Below, in pieces: positions 1 to 6,894 of a stretch of 33,405 bases of DNA. Under the pieces are notes generated by a model. That model did no database searches and was not told the DNA's origin. It saw only the letters and a list, made by a program, of their open reading frames with translations. This DNA comes from Cryomorphaceae bacterium ASP10-05a (lineage in GTDB: Bacteria > Bacteroidota > Bacteroidia > Flavobacteriales_D > Sanyastnellaceae). Position 1 is the first letter of the stretch. The number at the start of each line of letters is the position of its first letter. The DNA lies in NCBI GenBank assembly GCA_000981645.1, contig LAQC01000017.1:1-33405 (forward strand). The letters are read 5' to 3'. The position numbers and the translations under genes were made by a program.

Positions 1-483
1 TGCTCAGCAGCTGCTATAGGAATGGATGGTGTTCCTCATTTTTATGATTTTGAGTTTTCTCAAGATGAATTAGCCATGGCTGATAGTTTTTCTAAGGATT
101 GTGGATGGCCTGAAAAAGTAGCTTCGCCTTACGCAGTGATGGCTTCCAAACACCTTCTTGATAAATTTGAAGGGGTATATGATCATAAAGGGATTACCAT
201 AACAGCCAATGGTTTTTACGGGCCACAAAATAGAGAGCTGAGAGGGCGATTAAGGAACCCCGAAATAGAAGAAAACTACAGGGCTTTTTCTTCTCATGGA
301 ATGAATGTTACCAACTTCGAAATGGAGACAGCAGGCATCTATGCATTGTCTAAAATGCTTGGACACTCTCATTTAACACTATGTGTCATACTAGCAAATA
401 GAATAAATAAGGAGTTTAGTTCAAATCCTGAAGAAGCAGTTAATGCGTTGATAAATAGAGCTATTAATAGTTTGAGCAGTTAA
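1..483 (+). CDS. Nucleoside phosphorylase, C-terminal part (5' end outside window)
   Basis: The reading frame is already open at base 1 (CSAAAIGMDGVPHFYDF), so this is the C-terminal ~160 residues of a longer protein, not a short gene starting at the internal ATG at 22. The family (PNP/UDP superfamily) cleaves the glycosidic bond of nucleosides with phosphate in nucleoside salvage in the cytoplasm. The motif FEMETAGIYALSKMLGH matches the conserved Met-Glu ribose-binding region of uridine phosphorylase-like enzymes, and the C-terminal helix (EEAVNALINRAINSL) fits the family end. The full-length protein would be expected near 290 residues. Whether it prefers uridine or a purine nucleoside cannot be told from this part. 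It is followed by the transglutaminase-like gene on the same strand after 83 bases. Confidence 0.85.
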   Translation, partial: CSAAAIGMDGVPHFYDFEFSQDELAMADSFSKDCGWPEKVASPYAVMASKHLLDKFEGVYDHKGITITANGFYGPQNRELRGRLRNPEIEENYRAFSSHGMNVTNFEMETAGIYALSKMLGHSHLTLCVILANRINKEFSSNPEEAVNALINRAINSLSS

Positions 484-531
484 CTGTTAAGAAGTAAAAA
501 CTACAGGTAATTCCATAGGAAGATTCGCATA

Positions 532-539
532 TACATTTG
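532..539 (+). promoter_or_regulatory. Candidate -7 box (TACATTTG) for the transglutaminase-like gene
   Basis: A perfect match to the Bacteroidota -7 consensus TAnnTTTG lies 27 bases before the ATG at 567. I did not see a clear TTTG -33 partner at the usual spacing, so this rests on the -7 box and its position. Confidence 0.45.
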
Positions 540-566
540 GAGTCAACCTTTCTCTACTTGTAAAAT

Positions 567-1460
567 ATGATCACAAATCAGATAGATGCGCTGATATCTT
601 TAATTGAAGACCCTGATGAAATAATATTCTCTCAGGTGAAATCTGAAATTAAAAATTATGGTGCTGATGTAATTCCTAAGCTCGAAAAGGAGAGGGAGAC
701 TTCCAGTTTCGGGCCTTTGTACATAGATAGAATAGAGCAACTGATTCAGTCTATTCAATTAGAATCGATTTCTGTAAAAATGAAGGAGTGGCACTCTTCA
801 GAAGAAAAAGACCTTCTGGAAGGCGCCCTTTTAATTAATCAGTTTCAGTATCCGTCTTCTAACACTGATCTTATTAGAAAAGAGATTACTAGAATAAGGC
901 AAGATGTCTGGCTAGAGTTAAATGATAATCTTACAGGTTTTGAGAAGGTGAGAATCATGAATCACATTCTTTTTAATGTGCATGGTTTTAGCGGAAATAA
1001 ATCGAACTACACTTCTCCTAATAATTCGTTTTTAGGTGATGTATTAAGTAGTAAAAAAGGCAGCCCTCTTTCACTTGCCATCCTATATCAAGTGCTAGCC
1101 AATAGCTTAGATATCCCTATTTATGGAGTTAATCTACCAAACCACTTCATACTATGCTATATGGATGAGCATGGAATAGCTTCTATGCTAGACGAGACAG
1201 TGGCGGAGAATGGCATCTTATTTTACATAAACCCTTTCTCAGATGGAACCGTAATCCATAAAAATGAAATAGATGAATTCTTATTTCATTTGAATCTACC
1301 CGAAAAGGTTAAGTTCTATAAACCATGTGATAATAGTGATATCATAAACCGTCTAATAAACAACCTCATCTTTGGTTTCCAAGAAAAAGGAGACGAGCTT
1401 AAAGTAGAAGGTTTGAGAGAATTGCAGAACGTTTTTGCAAGGATTAAAACGAAGAGCTAA
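567..1460 (+). CDS. SirB1-like transglutaminase-fold protein
   Basis: 297 residues, no signal peptide. The middle (about residues 130-230) carries the pattern of the SirB1/transglutaminase-like family: a helix with GSPLSLAILYQVLANSLDIP, then VNLPNHFILCY, equivalent to the family's G-x-P-x-S-L-x-x-L and G-V-x-x-P-G-H-F. In many members this fold is probably not an active transglutaminase; the catalytic Cys position appears to be occupied by Ser here, so a structural or peptide-binding role is more likely. The first ~100 residues are helical (HEAT/TPR-like) and the C-terminus is also helical. Family known, biological role not. It converges on the sugar transferase gene, and the two genes share the bases of their stop codons (CTAA at 1457-1460). 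Confidence 0.7.
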   Translation: MITNQIDALISLIEDPDEIIFSQVKSEIKNYGADVIPKLEKERETSSFGPLYIDRIEQLIQSIQLESISVKMKEWHSSEEKDLLEGALLINQFQYPSSNTDLIRKEITRIRQDVWLELNDNLTGFEKVRIMNHILFNVHGFSGNKSNYTSPNNSFLGDVLSSKKGSPLSLAILYQVLANSLDIPIYGVNLPNHFILCYMDEHGIASMLDETVAENGILFYINPFSDGTVIHKNEIDEFLFHLNLPEKVKFYKPCDNSDIINRLINNLIFGFQEKGDELKVEGLRELQNVFARIKTKS

Positions 1461-2041
1461 GAAAATATTTTCTTGATGGTGGCTAGAATAATCGAAATGT
1501 CATAACCGAAGTTTCTTTTTTCTAGATACACTAAATTAAGTTTTATTTTTTCTGGAAGAATCTCAGTAATGTAAGTATGCTCAGGGTCTGTAGTGTTTTT
1601 CAGTAATTCACTTTCCTGAGAATAATTAAGGGAGTCTAGCCCCGTTAATCCAGGTTTTATGGATACTATTTTCTTTTCTTCTGCGGTGTAAAGCTCTACG
1701 TATTTTCTAACTTCAGGTCTTGGGCCTACGAAGCTCATTTGGCCTAAAAAAATATTTAATAATTGAGGCAGCTCGTCTAACTTATATTTTCTTAGAAAAT
1801 TTCCTACACCAGTAATTCTTGGGTCTTTGTCTAAGGTTATCTGAAGCCCTTTTGAGTTTGTTCTCATGGTTCTAAATTTTATTAATTTAAAAGCATGACC
1901 TCCTTTACCTATTCTTTCTTGGAAGTAAAAAATGGGAAAACCAGAATTTAGAATAAGAGCTAAACTTAACAGAAGTAAAAAAGGGCTTAGCAAATACATG
2001 CCTAATGCACTCATAATTATATCGAAACTACGCTTAAGCAT
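1457..2041 (-). CDS. Small monotopic phosphoglycosyl transferase (PglC-like sugar transferase)
   Basis: 194 residues, the length of the minimal PglC-like enzymes that transfer a phospho-sugar from a UDP-sugar to undecaprenyl phosphate at the inner membrane, the first step of a surface glycan. Family marks: N-terminal KRSFDIIMS followed by a hydrophobic re-entrant helix (about residues 8-32), FQERIG, KFRTMR, the catalytic Asp-Glu pair in KLDELPQLLN (D89/E90), and MSFVGPRPE. There is no long multi-span N-terminal region of the WbaP/WcaJ type. It overlaps the upstream aminotransferase gene by 8 bases, so the two are translationally coupled; the aminotransferase probably makes the 4-amino sugar that this enzyme loads, as PglE and PglC do in Campylobacter. 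The exact sugar is inference. Confidence 0.9.
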   Translation of the reverse strand: MLKRSFDIIMSALGMYLLSPFLLLLSLALILNSGFPIFYFQERIGKGGHAFKLIKFRTMRTNSKGLQITLDKDPRITGVGNFLRKYKLDELPQLLNIFLGQMSFVGPRPEVRKYVELYTAEEKKIVSIKPGLTGLDSLNYSQESELLKNTTDPEHTYITEILPEKIKLNLVYLEKRNFGYDISIILATIKKIFS

Positions 2042-3245
2042 TTGTAATATCTTTAATCACCTGTTTAACAGTCTGCACGATATAGCTTACCTGTTCATTC
2101 GTGAGGTCATAAAAAACGGGTAAAGAAATCTCAGTGGAGTAGGAGTTAACGGCGTTTGGGTAATCAGCTATTTGATATCCTTTCTCTTTATAGAAAGTAA
2201 AGAAAGGCAAGGGCATAAAGTGAACATTTGTACTAATCTCCTTATCTCTTAATTCATTTATCACGAGATCTCTTTGAGTGTCTGTGAAGCCATCTATTCT
2301 TAGTTGGAATAAATGATAGGATGTTTCTTTAGTCTTTGTAATCATAGGAGGCGCTATATACCATGACTCCCCTTTAAAACCTTGATGATATGAATTACAG
2401 ATGCTTTTTCTTTTCACTAAAGTCTCAGATTCATATCTATCTAGTTCTACTTGGCCTATAGCTCCTTGAAGATCTGTCATATTACATTTATATCCTGCAT
2501 GAATAATGTCATATTTCCAACTTCCGGAAGTGGTCTTGGATAGAGCATCTTTTGTTTGTCCATGCAGAGAATAAATATTGAGGTCCTTATAAAGTTGGTC
2601 ACTATCGAAGTTCTCAGGAAGATTGAATCCCAAAGCACCGCCTTCTGCTGTTGTAAGGTTTTTTACCGCATGAAAGCTAAAACAGCTCACATCTGAGTAG
2701 ACAGCGGCTGGTCTTCCATTTATAGTAGCTCCTAAGCTGTGTGCTGCGTCAGAGAAAAGTAGAATCCTATTCAGTTTAGCCTCGTTATCATTTTTCGGAA
2801 TAAATAGTGGAGATTTTCTAAGGATGATCTCTTTTATAGCTTCATAATCACAGGGGAAACCACCTATGTCTACAGGCATGATTACTTTGGTTTTTGAGGT
2901 AATTTTTTGTTCTAGATCCTCTAAATCAAGATTAAACTTTCCTTTTTCTGAATCTACCAGAACAGGAGTGGCCCCAAGGTGAAATATGATGTTGGCAGAT
3001 GCGGCATAAGTATAGGCAGGAACGAGCACTTCATCACCCTCTGAAACTCCGTACCATCGTAAAAAAAGTTCTGCAGCATTCGTCCATGAGTTCAGGCAGA
3101 TAACCCTTGGAACTTGAATGTATTCCGCTATGTTTTTTTCGAATTTTTTGGTGGCTGGGCCAGTAGTTATCCATCCAGATTTAAGCACGTTGGTTACCGC
3201 TTCTATGGTCAGGTTATCTATTCGAGGTGGGGAAAAAGGAATCAT
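2034..3245 (-). CDS. DegT/DnrJ/EryC1/StrS-family PLP aminotransferase (PglE-like)
   Basis: 403 residues. Fold-type I PLP enzyme that aminates a keto-sugar nucleotide, typically UDP-4-keto-6-deoxy-HexNAc. Visible marks: N-terminal PFSPPRID with SGWITTGP, LVPAYTYAASANII, the PLP-contacting Asp in FSDAAHSLGA (D166), the Schiff-base Lys in FHAVKNLTTAEGGA (K195), and GYKCNMTDLQGAIG. About 15-20 residues near 144-160 (KSPLFIPKNDNEAKLNR) look like an insertion compared with the shortest members. It is the first gene of a two-gene operon with the phosphoglycosyl transferase. A promoter box sits at 3301-3308. No dehydratase, acetyltransferase, flippase or further glycosyltransferase lies nearby, so the rest of the pathway must be elsewhere. 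Confidence 0.9.
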   Translation of the reverse strand: MIPFSPPRIDNLTIEAVTNVLKSGWITTGPATKKFEKNIAEYIQVPRVICLNSWTNAAELFLRWYGVSEGDEVLVPAYTYAASANIIFHLGATPVLVDSEKGKFNLDLEDLEQKITSKTKVIMPVDIGGFPCDYEAIKEIILRKSPLFIPKNDNEAKLNRILLFSDAAHSLGATINGRPAAVYSDVSCFSFHAVKNLTTAEGGALGFNLPENFDSDQLYKDLNIYSLHGQTKDALSKTTSGSWKYDIIHAGYKCNMTDLQGAIGQVELDRYESETLVKRKSICNSYHQGFKGESWYIAPPMITKTKETSYHLFQLRIDGFTDTQRDLVINELRDKEISTNVHFMPLPFFTFYKEKGYQIADYPNAVNSYSTEISLPVFYDLTNEQVSYIVQTVKQVIKDITNA

Positions 3246-3300
3246 TATTAAGAATGTGTTTTTAAAAAGGTAAAATTAAGCATTCAATTTCGAGCGGATT

Positions 3301-3308
3301 CAAATTTA
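3301..3308 (-). promoter_or_regulatory. Candidate -7 box for the glycan operon
   Basis: The plus strand reads CAAATTTA, i.e. TAAATTTG on the minus strand, a perfect TAnnTTTG, 56 bases before the aminotransferase start. It overlaps by two bases a -7 box for the divergent gene on the other strand. Confidence 0.5.
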
Positions 3309-3314
3309 CCTTTG
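3307..3314 (+). promoter_or_regulatory. Candidate -7 box (TACCTTTG) for the pterin dehydratase gene
   Basis: A perfect TAnnTTTG 16 bases before the ATG at 3331. Transcription would start around 3320, leaving a leader of roughly 10 bases. This makes the upstream TTG at 3325 an unlikely start codon. Confidence 0.55.
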
Positions 3315-3330
3315 TATAAACAGTTTGATC

Positions 3331-3582
3331 ATGTGGCAAGAAATCGATAACAAGTTAGTACGTCAGTTTAAGTTCAAAGATTTTCAGGAAGCATTCACTT
3401 TTATGACTAGGGTAGCTTTTATTTCTGAGAAGTCTAACCATCACCCAGAATGGCATAACGTCTATAATGTAGTAACCATTGAATTATGTACACACGATTC
3501 AGGAAACAGCGTTACAGAAAAGGATAGAGTGTTAGCAGGAGAGATAAATGGAATACTTGGAGAGGATTCAGAACTTTTCTAA
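3331..3582 (+). CDS. 4a-hydroxytetrahydrobiopterin dehydratase (pterin-4a-carbinolamine dehydratase)
   Basis: 83 residues from the ATG chosen here; a TTG two codons upstream would add MI only and lies in the likely 5' end of the transcript. The enzyme dehydrates the 4a-hydroxy pterin formed by aromatic amino acid hydroxylases. The signature [20 protein letters not shown] contains the conserved His-His-Pro, Trp, Tyr and THD residues of the PCD/DCoH family, and the ending [15 protein letters not shown] also fits. It is a single-gene unit, divergent from the glycan operon and convergent with the DUF1573 gene. No phenylalanine hydroxylase gene is visible in the window; some PCD-like proteins act in molybdopterin metabolism instead, so the substrate is inferred. 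Confidence 0.9.
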   Translation: MWQEIDNKLVRQFKFKDFQEAFTFMTRVAFISEKSNHHPEWHNVYNVVTIELCTHDSGNSVTEKDRVLAGEINGILGEDSELF

Positions 3583-3587
3583 ATAAA

Positions 3588-3620
3588 AAAACCGCCTTAG
3601 CCGAAGCTAAGACGGTTTGC
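3588..3620 (-). terminator. Terminator of the DUF1573 gene
   Basis: A 12-base-pair stem with one mismatch (3590-3601 against 3606-3617) around a CGAA loop. Read on the minus strand it is followed by a run of six T, so it mainly serves the DUF1573 gene. It also sits directly after the dehydratase stop, but the plus-strand side lacks a T-run. A second short hairpin, CAATCTT/AAGATTG at 3622-3637, lies next to it. Confidence 0.75.
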
Positions 3621-3645
3621 ACAATCTTTTAAGATTGAAGAAAGC

Positions 3646-4191
3646 CTATTGAGCTTCCTCTTCTTCCTTTGGTTGTACTTTTGCCTTTATCTTTAATTTT
3701 GTATCTCTAGGCTCAGTGTTAGCAGTTAAAGTAACTACTTGAGTAATGTCTTTTCCAGCTTGAGAAGGCTTAGGCTTGAATGTAACCTCTATTTCTCCTG
3801 ATTCACCTGGCATAATAGGATCTTCTGGTTTCTTAGGGACAGTGCAAGAACAACTTCCTTTTGCTTTTTCGATAACCAGTGGGCTATCTCCAGTATTAGT
3901 AATTATGAATGTGAAGGGATTTTGACTTCCATTTTCTACTTCACCGAAATCATGCATTTCTTCATTAACGGTATACGAAGTTACAGGGCCTGTGTATTCA
4001 GGAGTAGCATCTTTTCCTCTTTTATCTTCTTTTTTAACCTTAGCTTTTTTAGCGTCAGCTCCAGCAATTTCAGTGCTATCCTCTACTTTTCTAAATTCAC
4101 CAGTACTTTCCTCACCACATGAAGTAAGAGTAGCTCCTCCAATGAATGCTGTAGCTACAGCGAATATAACAACTTTGAATTTTTCACTCAT
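3646..4191 (-). CDS. DUF1573-domain lipoprotein
   Basis: 181 residues. The N-terminus is a lipoprotein signal with lipobox LTSC (Cys25), so the mature protein is probably lipid-anchored. A charged Lys/Glu linker (about residues 26-70) precedes a DUF1573 domain: an Ig-like beta-sandwich starting at EEMHDFGEVENG, then FTFIITNTGDSPLVIEKAKGSCSC and PGESGEIEVTFKP. The CSC Cys pair is typical of the family. Its acidic tail is PKEEEEAQ. DUF1573 proteins are very common in Bacteroidota; their role is not established. It follows the S41 protease gene by 53 bases on the same strand but has its own -7 box in that gap. Confidence 0.88.
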   Translation of the reverse strand: MSEKFKVVIFAVATAFIGGATLTSCGEESTGEFRKVEDSTEIAGADAKKAKVKKEDKRGKDATPEYTGPVTSYTVNEEMHDFGEVENGSQNPFTFIITNTGDSPLVIEKAKGSCSCTVPKKPEDPIMPGESGEIEVTFKPKPSQAGKDITQVVTLTANTEPRDTKLKIKAKVQPKEEEEAQ

Positions 4192-4222
4192 AATTTAAAT
4201 TTTCTTTATCGATTAATGATTA

Positions 4223-4230
4223 CAAATTTA
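4223..4230 (-). promoter_or_regulatory. Candidate -7 box for the DUF1573 gene
   Basis: The plus strand CAAATTTA gives TAAATTTG on the minus strand, a perfect -7 match 32 bases upstream of the DUF1573 start, within the short gap after the S41 protease gene. Confidence 0.5.
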
Positions 4231-4244
4231 ATTAAATAAATCAC

Positions 4245-5843
4245 TTACTTGAAATCTTTAAACGCTAGATTTAAACCTTCATAACTACCGTCTTCCAGAG
4301 CTTTTATTCCAGCCTGTAATGTTTCGTTTAAATCATTAATTACTTCATAGAAAGCACTGCTTCCATAAAGGCTCCTGGCTATTAAAGCTTTCATTCTAAT
4401 TTCTAATACTCGTTTTGAGGTATTGAAGCCTTGCTTGTCATAGGCTACTTCCTCTACTTCACCAGCTTTTATTAATTCATCCATTAAGTCACCGGTGACG
4501 GTAAATTTCTTTTTGAAATCGTTTAGAGATTTGTAATTCTTGTCTAGTTTACTTCTGTTGGCATCCATGTAGTTCAAAACAAAAGTATTTATAATACCAC
4601 TTCTAACTAATTTCCCGAAGTACTCAGAAGTCTCTGTAGTATCTAAAGCTACAAAAATGTCCGGTAAAATGCCGCCACCACCATAAACAGTTCTTTTAGT
4701 GCTGGTGTAGTATTTAAGTGAATCAGGTAAGTCCAAGCTATCCAAGCTAAACATTTCTCCACTCTCATACCTTTCTCGTTTTTCTTCTCTGTATGCCTCT
4801 ACACCATCATCATAAGATTTTTGAATACATCTTCCAGAAGGAGTGTAGTACTTTTGCATTGTTAATCTTATTTCAGAACCATCAGGTAGAGCTATTGGTC
4901 TTTGAACCAGACCTTTTCCGAAAGACCTTCTTCCCACGATCACTCCTCTATCCCAGTCTTGTATAGCTCCCGATACTATTTCACTTGCAGAAGCTGAGCT
5001 TTCGTCTATCAGAACTACGAGTCTTCCTTTTTCAAACAGACCTTTATTCTTAGCATATCTATTATCTCTTGGGAATGCCCGACCTTCCGTATAAACTATT
5101 AATTTATCGTCTGAAAGAAACTCATCTGCCATCCAGATGGCCGTGTTTAAATAACCACCTCCATTTCCTTGAAGGTCTAAAACTAAATCTTCCATTCCAT
5201 CTTTTTTAAGTTGGACTAAAGCCATTGTCATTTCTTCTTCAGTATTAGCGCTAAATCGGTTCACCTTAATATAGCCTGTTTTAGAAGCTACCATATAAGC
5301 GGCGTCTACAGAATGAATTGGAATTTTATCTCTCGTAATGATGAAATCTAATAATTCTTTAGATTTCCCTCTTTTAACGCCCACAGTAACTATAGTTCCT
5401 TTAGGACCTTTCAACTTTTTTACTACATCAGAGTTTTGAATATTAACTCCTGCTACTACCTCACCATCTACAGTAATTATTTTATCATTAGCCATAAGCC
5501 CAATCTTTTCAGATGGCCCACCAGAAATAGTTTGTACTACGAATATGGTGTCTTTTAACACATTGAATTGAATTCCGATTCCATCAAAATTTCCTTTTAG
5601 CGGTTCACTTGCTTTCTTTACCTCATCAGCAGGGATATAGCTTGTGTGAGGATCCAGTTCTTCTAGCATCTTGACTATCGCTATCTCTACCAGTTCTTCG
5701 GCGTTTACGCTATCTACATAAAGGTTGTTTACATAATATAGAAGCTTGTTGAATTTTTCGGTAGTAGTTTTTTCATTTAACACTTGAGAATGACCAATCC
5801 CGAAAATGAAGATAAGAGATAATGTACCGACTATTTTTTTCAT
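4245..5843 (-). CDS. S41-family C-terminal processing peptidase (CtpA/Tsp-like)
   Basis: 532 residues with a Sec signal peptide ending near GHSQ (residue 20), so it acts in the periplasm. Order: N-terminal helical region containing LDPHTSYIP (63-71), PDZ domain (about 80-170, GIGIQF, GGPSEKIGLMANDKIITVDG), then the S41 catalytic core. The Ser/Lys dyad is visible as ESSASASEIV (nucleophile probably Ser285) and GRRSFGKGLVQ (Lys310), 25 residues apart as in E. coli Tsp. LDLQGNGGGYL is the conserved oxyanion-side motif. The ~150-residue C-terminal extension is helical, as in other Bacteroidota members. Such proteases trim or degrade periplasmic proteins by their C-termini. No perfect -7 box lies close to the start; CAAACTTA at 5955-5962 (minus strand) is a distant possibility. 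Confidence 0.93.
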   Translation of the reverse strand: MKKIVGTLSLIFIFGIGHSQVLNEKTTTEKFNKLLYYVNNLYVDSVNAEELVEIAIVKMLEELDPHTSYIPADEVKKASEPLKGNFDGIGIQFNVLKDTIFVVQTISGGPSEKIGLMANDKIITVDGEVVAGVNIQNSDVVKKLKGPKGTIVTVGVKRGKSKELLDFIITRDKIPIHSVDAAYMVASKTGYIKVNRFSANTEEEMTMALVQLKKDGMEDLVLDLQGNGGGYLNTAIWMADEFLSDDKLIVYTEGRAFPRDNRYAKNKGLFEKGRLVVLIDESSASASEIVSGAIQDWDRGVIVGRRSFGKGLVQRPIALPDGSEIRLTMQKYYTPSGRCIQKSYDDGVEAYREEKRERYESGEMFSLDSLDLPDSLKYYTSTKRTVYGGGGILPDIFVALDTTETSEYFGKLVRSGIINTFVLNYMDANRSKLDKNYKSLNDFKKKFTVTGDLMDELIKAGEVEEVAYDKQGFNTSKRVLEIRMKALIARSLYGSSAFYEVINDLNETLQAGIKALEDGSYEGLNLAFKDFK

Positions 5844-6059
5844 TGTATATGTTTTCTAATGACTTAAAACTGCTGTATGATTAATGATACTATTTTTATG
5901 CTGAAAAGGTTGACTTTTTTTTGTTAAAAGTTTAATTCCACTGAAGCATAGGCTCAAACTTATGTTAAATCTATTAGCTAATTGGTGGTCTAAAATCTTC
6001 ATTTAAATATTCGATTGTTAACAGGTTGATCGGTCAGCTATCATTAATTTAGTGTCGCT

Positions 6060-6685
6060 ATGATTGAATCCATTATTGCCTTTTTTTACTGTTCCTTTCT
6101 CTGTCATTTTTAAGTCTTATTTCGCGTTGCAATGCTCAAGAATTGACTCCTAAATCATTAGGTCTAACAACGAAATCGCAGCAGTTCCATTTACACATGA
6201 AATTGTTAAACGCGCAAGATGATTCAATATTTCTTTCCAAAGGTGTTTATCCTTTAGGCAGGATAAAGACGTTAAATATAAAACGGTTGGTTTCAGCTCT
6301 AGTAGTTCTATTGAAAGTGGAATACCATCCCAGGAGAATTGGAATTACTCAGCCTCTTATAACGATGCTTCTACTATGAATCTGTATTTCTCAGATATGC
6401 ACCTAGATTATGGTGATGTCATTTACATTTATTCTCAAGTTTATACTGAATGAGGAACGACGAGAGGAACGAAGGAATATTTGGGGGTAAAAGTACCTTT
6501 GCAACACCTGGTGTGAAATTAAAGACATTCAGGTTGAGTTAATTAGCGATGAAGTAAGCGCTTCTGAAACCACCAAATTTAAGATTACTGGATTAAGAAT
6601 TATTTATGACCATTTCACCATCCCGAAAATCAGTATCTCTCGAAACGCTAAGTTCTGGAGTCTGTTTTGTATAACAAAACACTGA
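6060..6685 (+). pseudogene. Decayed gene for a secreted protein (several frameshifts)
   Basis: No single frame is open across this stretch, but protein-like pieces follow one another in changing frames. 6060-6086 reads MIESIIAFF, then after a slip in a T-run 6086-6262 reads a signal-peptide-like LLFLSLSFLSLISRCNAQE and on to SKGVYPL. Frame 6262-6453 reads DKDVKYKTVGFSSSSSIESG, then NASTMNLYF-like text (DASTMNLYFSDMHLDYGDVI) up to a stop. Frame 6453-6518 reads RNDERNEGIFGGKSTFATPG. Frame 6515-6685 reads EIKDIQVELISDEVSASETT and ends in a stop. Joined, these look like a signal peptide plus one beta-sandwich domain of the kind found at the N-terminus of Bacteroidota secreted proteases (pattern: L-x-F-S-x-x-x-L-x-x-G-D-x-I, then a strand with E-L-I-S). 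At least three frameshifts; the 3' part of the gene seems lost. Domain identity is a guess from pattern only. Confidence 0.6.
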
Positions 6686-6811
6686 GGAATCGTCAAAAAA
6701 ACATAGGGGTTTTGGTGATTTATTAATGCTGACTTTTTTAGTGAAACTCTGATAGGCTTGATTTTTTTGTATTTAACGACTCAGGAGAATTGTTCATTTG
6801 CTCTGAACTAT

Positions 6812-6840
6812 CAAGGGGGTAGACTATGCCCCTTGTTTAA
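6812..6840 (+). terminator. Weak terminator-like hairpin
   Basis: CAAGGGG (6812-6818) and CCCCTTG (6829-6835) form a 7-base-pair stem with a 10-base loop, followed by TTTAA on the plus strand. It may be the original terminator of the decayed gene; the T-run is poor. Confidence 0.35.
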
Positions 6841-6859
6841 TTCCAGGGTGTTATGTGAG

Positions 6860-6882
6860 TTTAAACAATGGAGTTGTTTAAA
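6860..6882 (-). terminator. Inverted repeat after the MutS2-like gene
   Basis: Perfect 9-base arms TTTAAACAA (6860-6868) and TTGTTTAAA (6874-6882) with a 5-base loop, 12 bases past the MutS2 stop. It is AT-rich without a T-run, so termination is only a possibility. Confidence 0.35.
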
Positions 6883-6894
6883 TGTTAAGGTAGA

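Larger units (their letters stand above)
6686..6894. other. Non-coding gap after the pseudogene
   Basis: No convincing coding stretch on either strand. It holds two inverted repeats, listed separately, and otherwise T-rich sequence. It separates the pseudogene from the convergent MutS2-like gene. Confidence 0.5.

Noticed and set aside
6143-6379. 78-codon open frame as an independent small gene
   Set aside because: Its coding sense continues the signal-peptide frame upstream and jumps frame at about 6262, so it is one fragment of the pseudogene; the TTG/ATG-bounded frame has no own start context.
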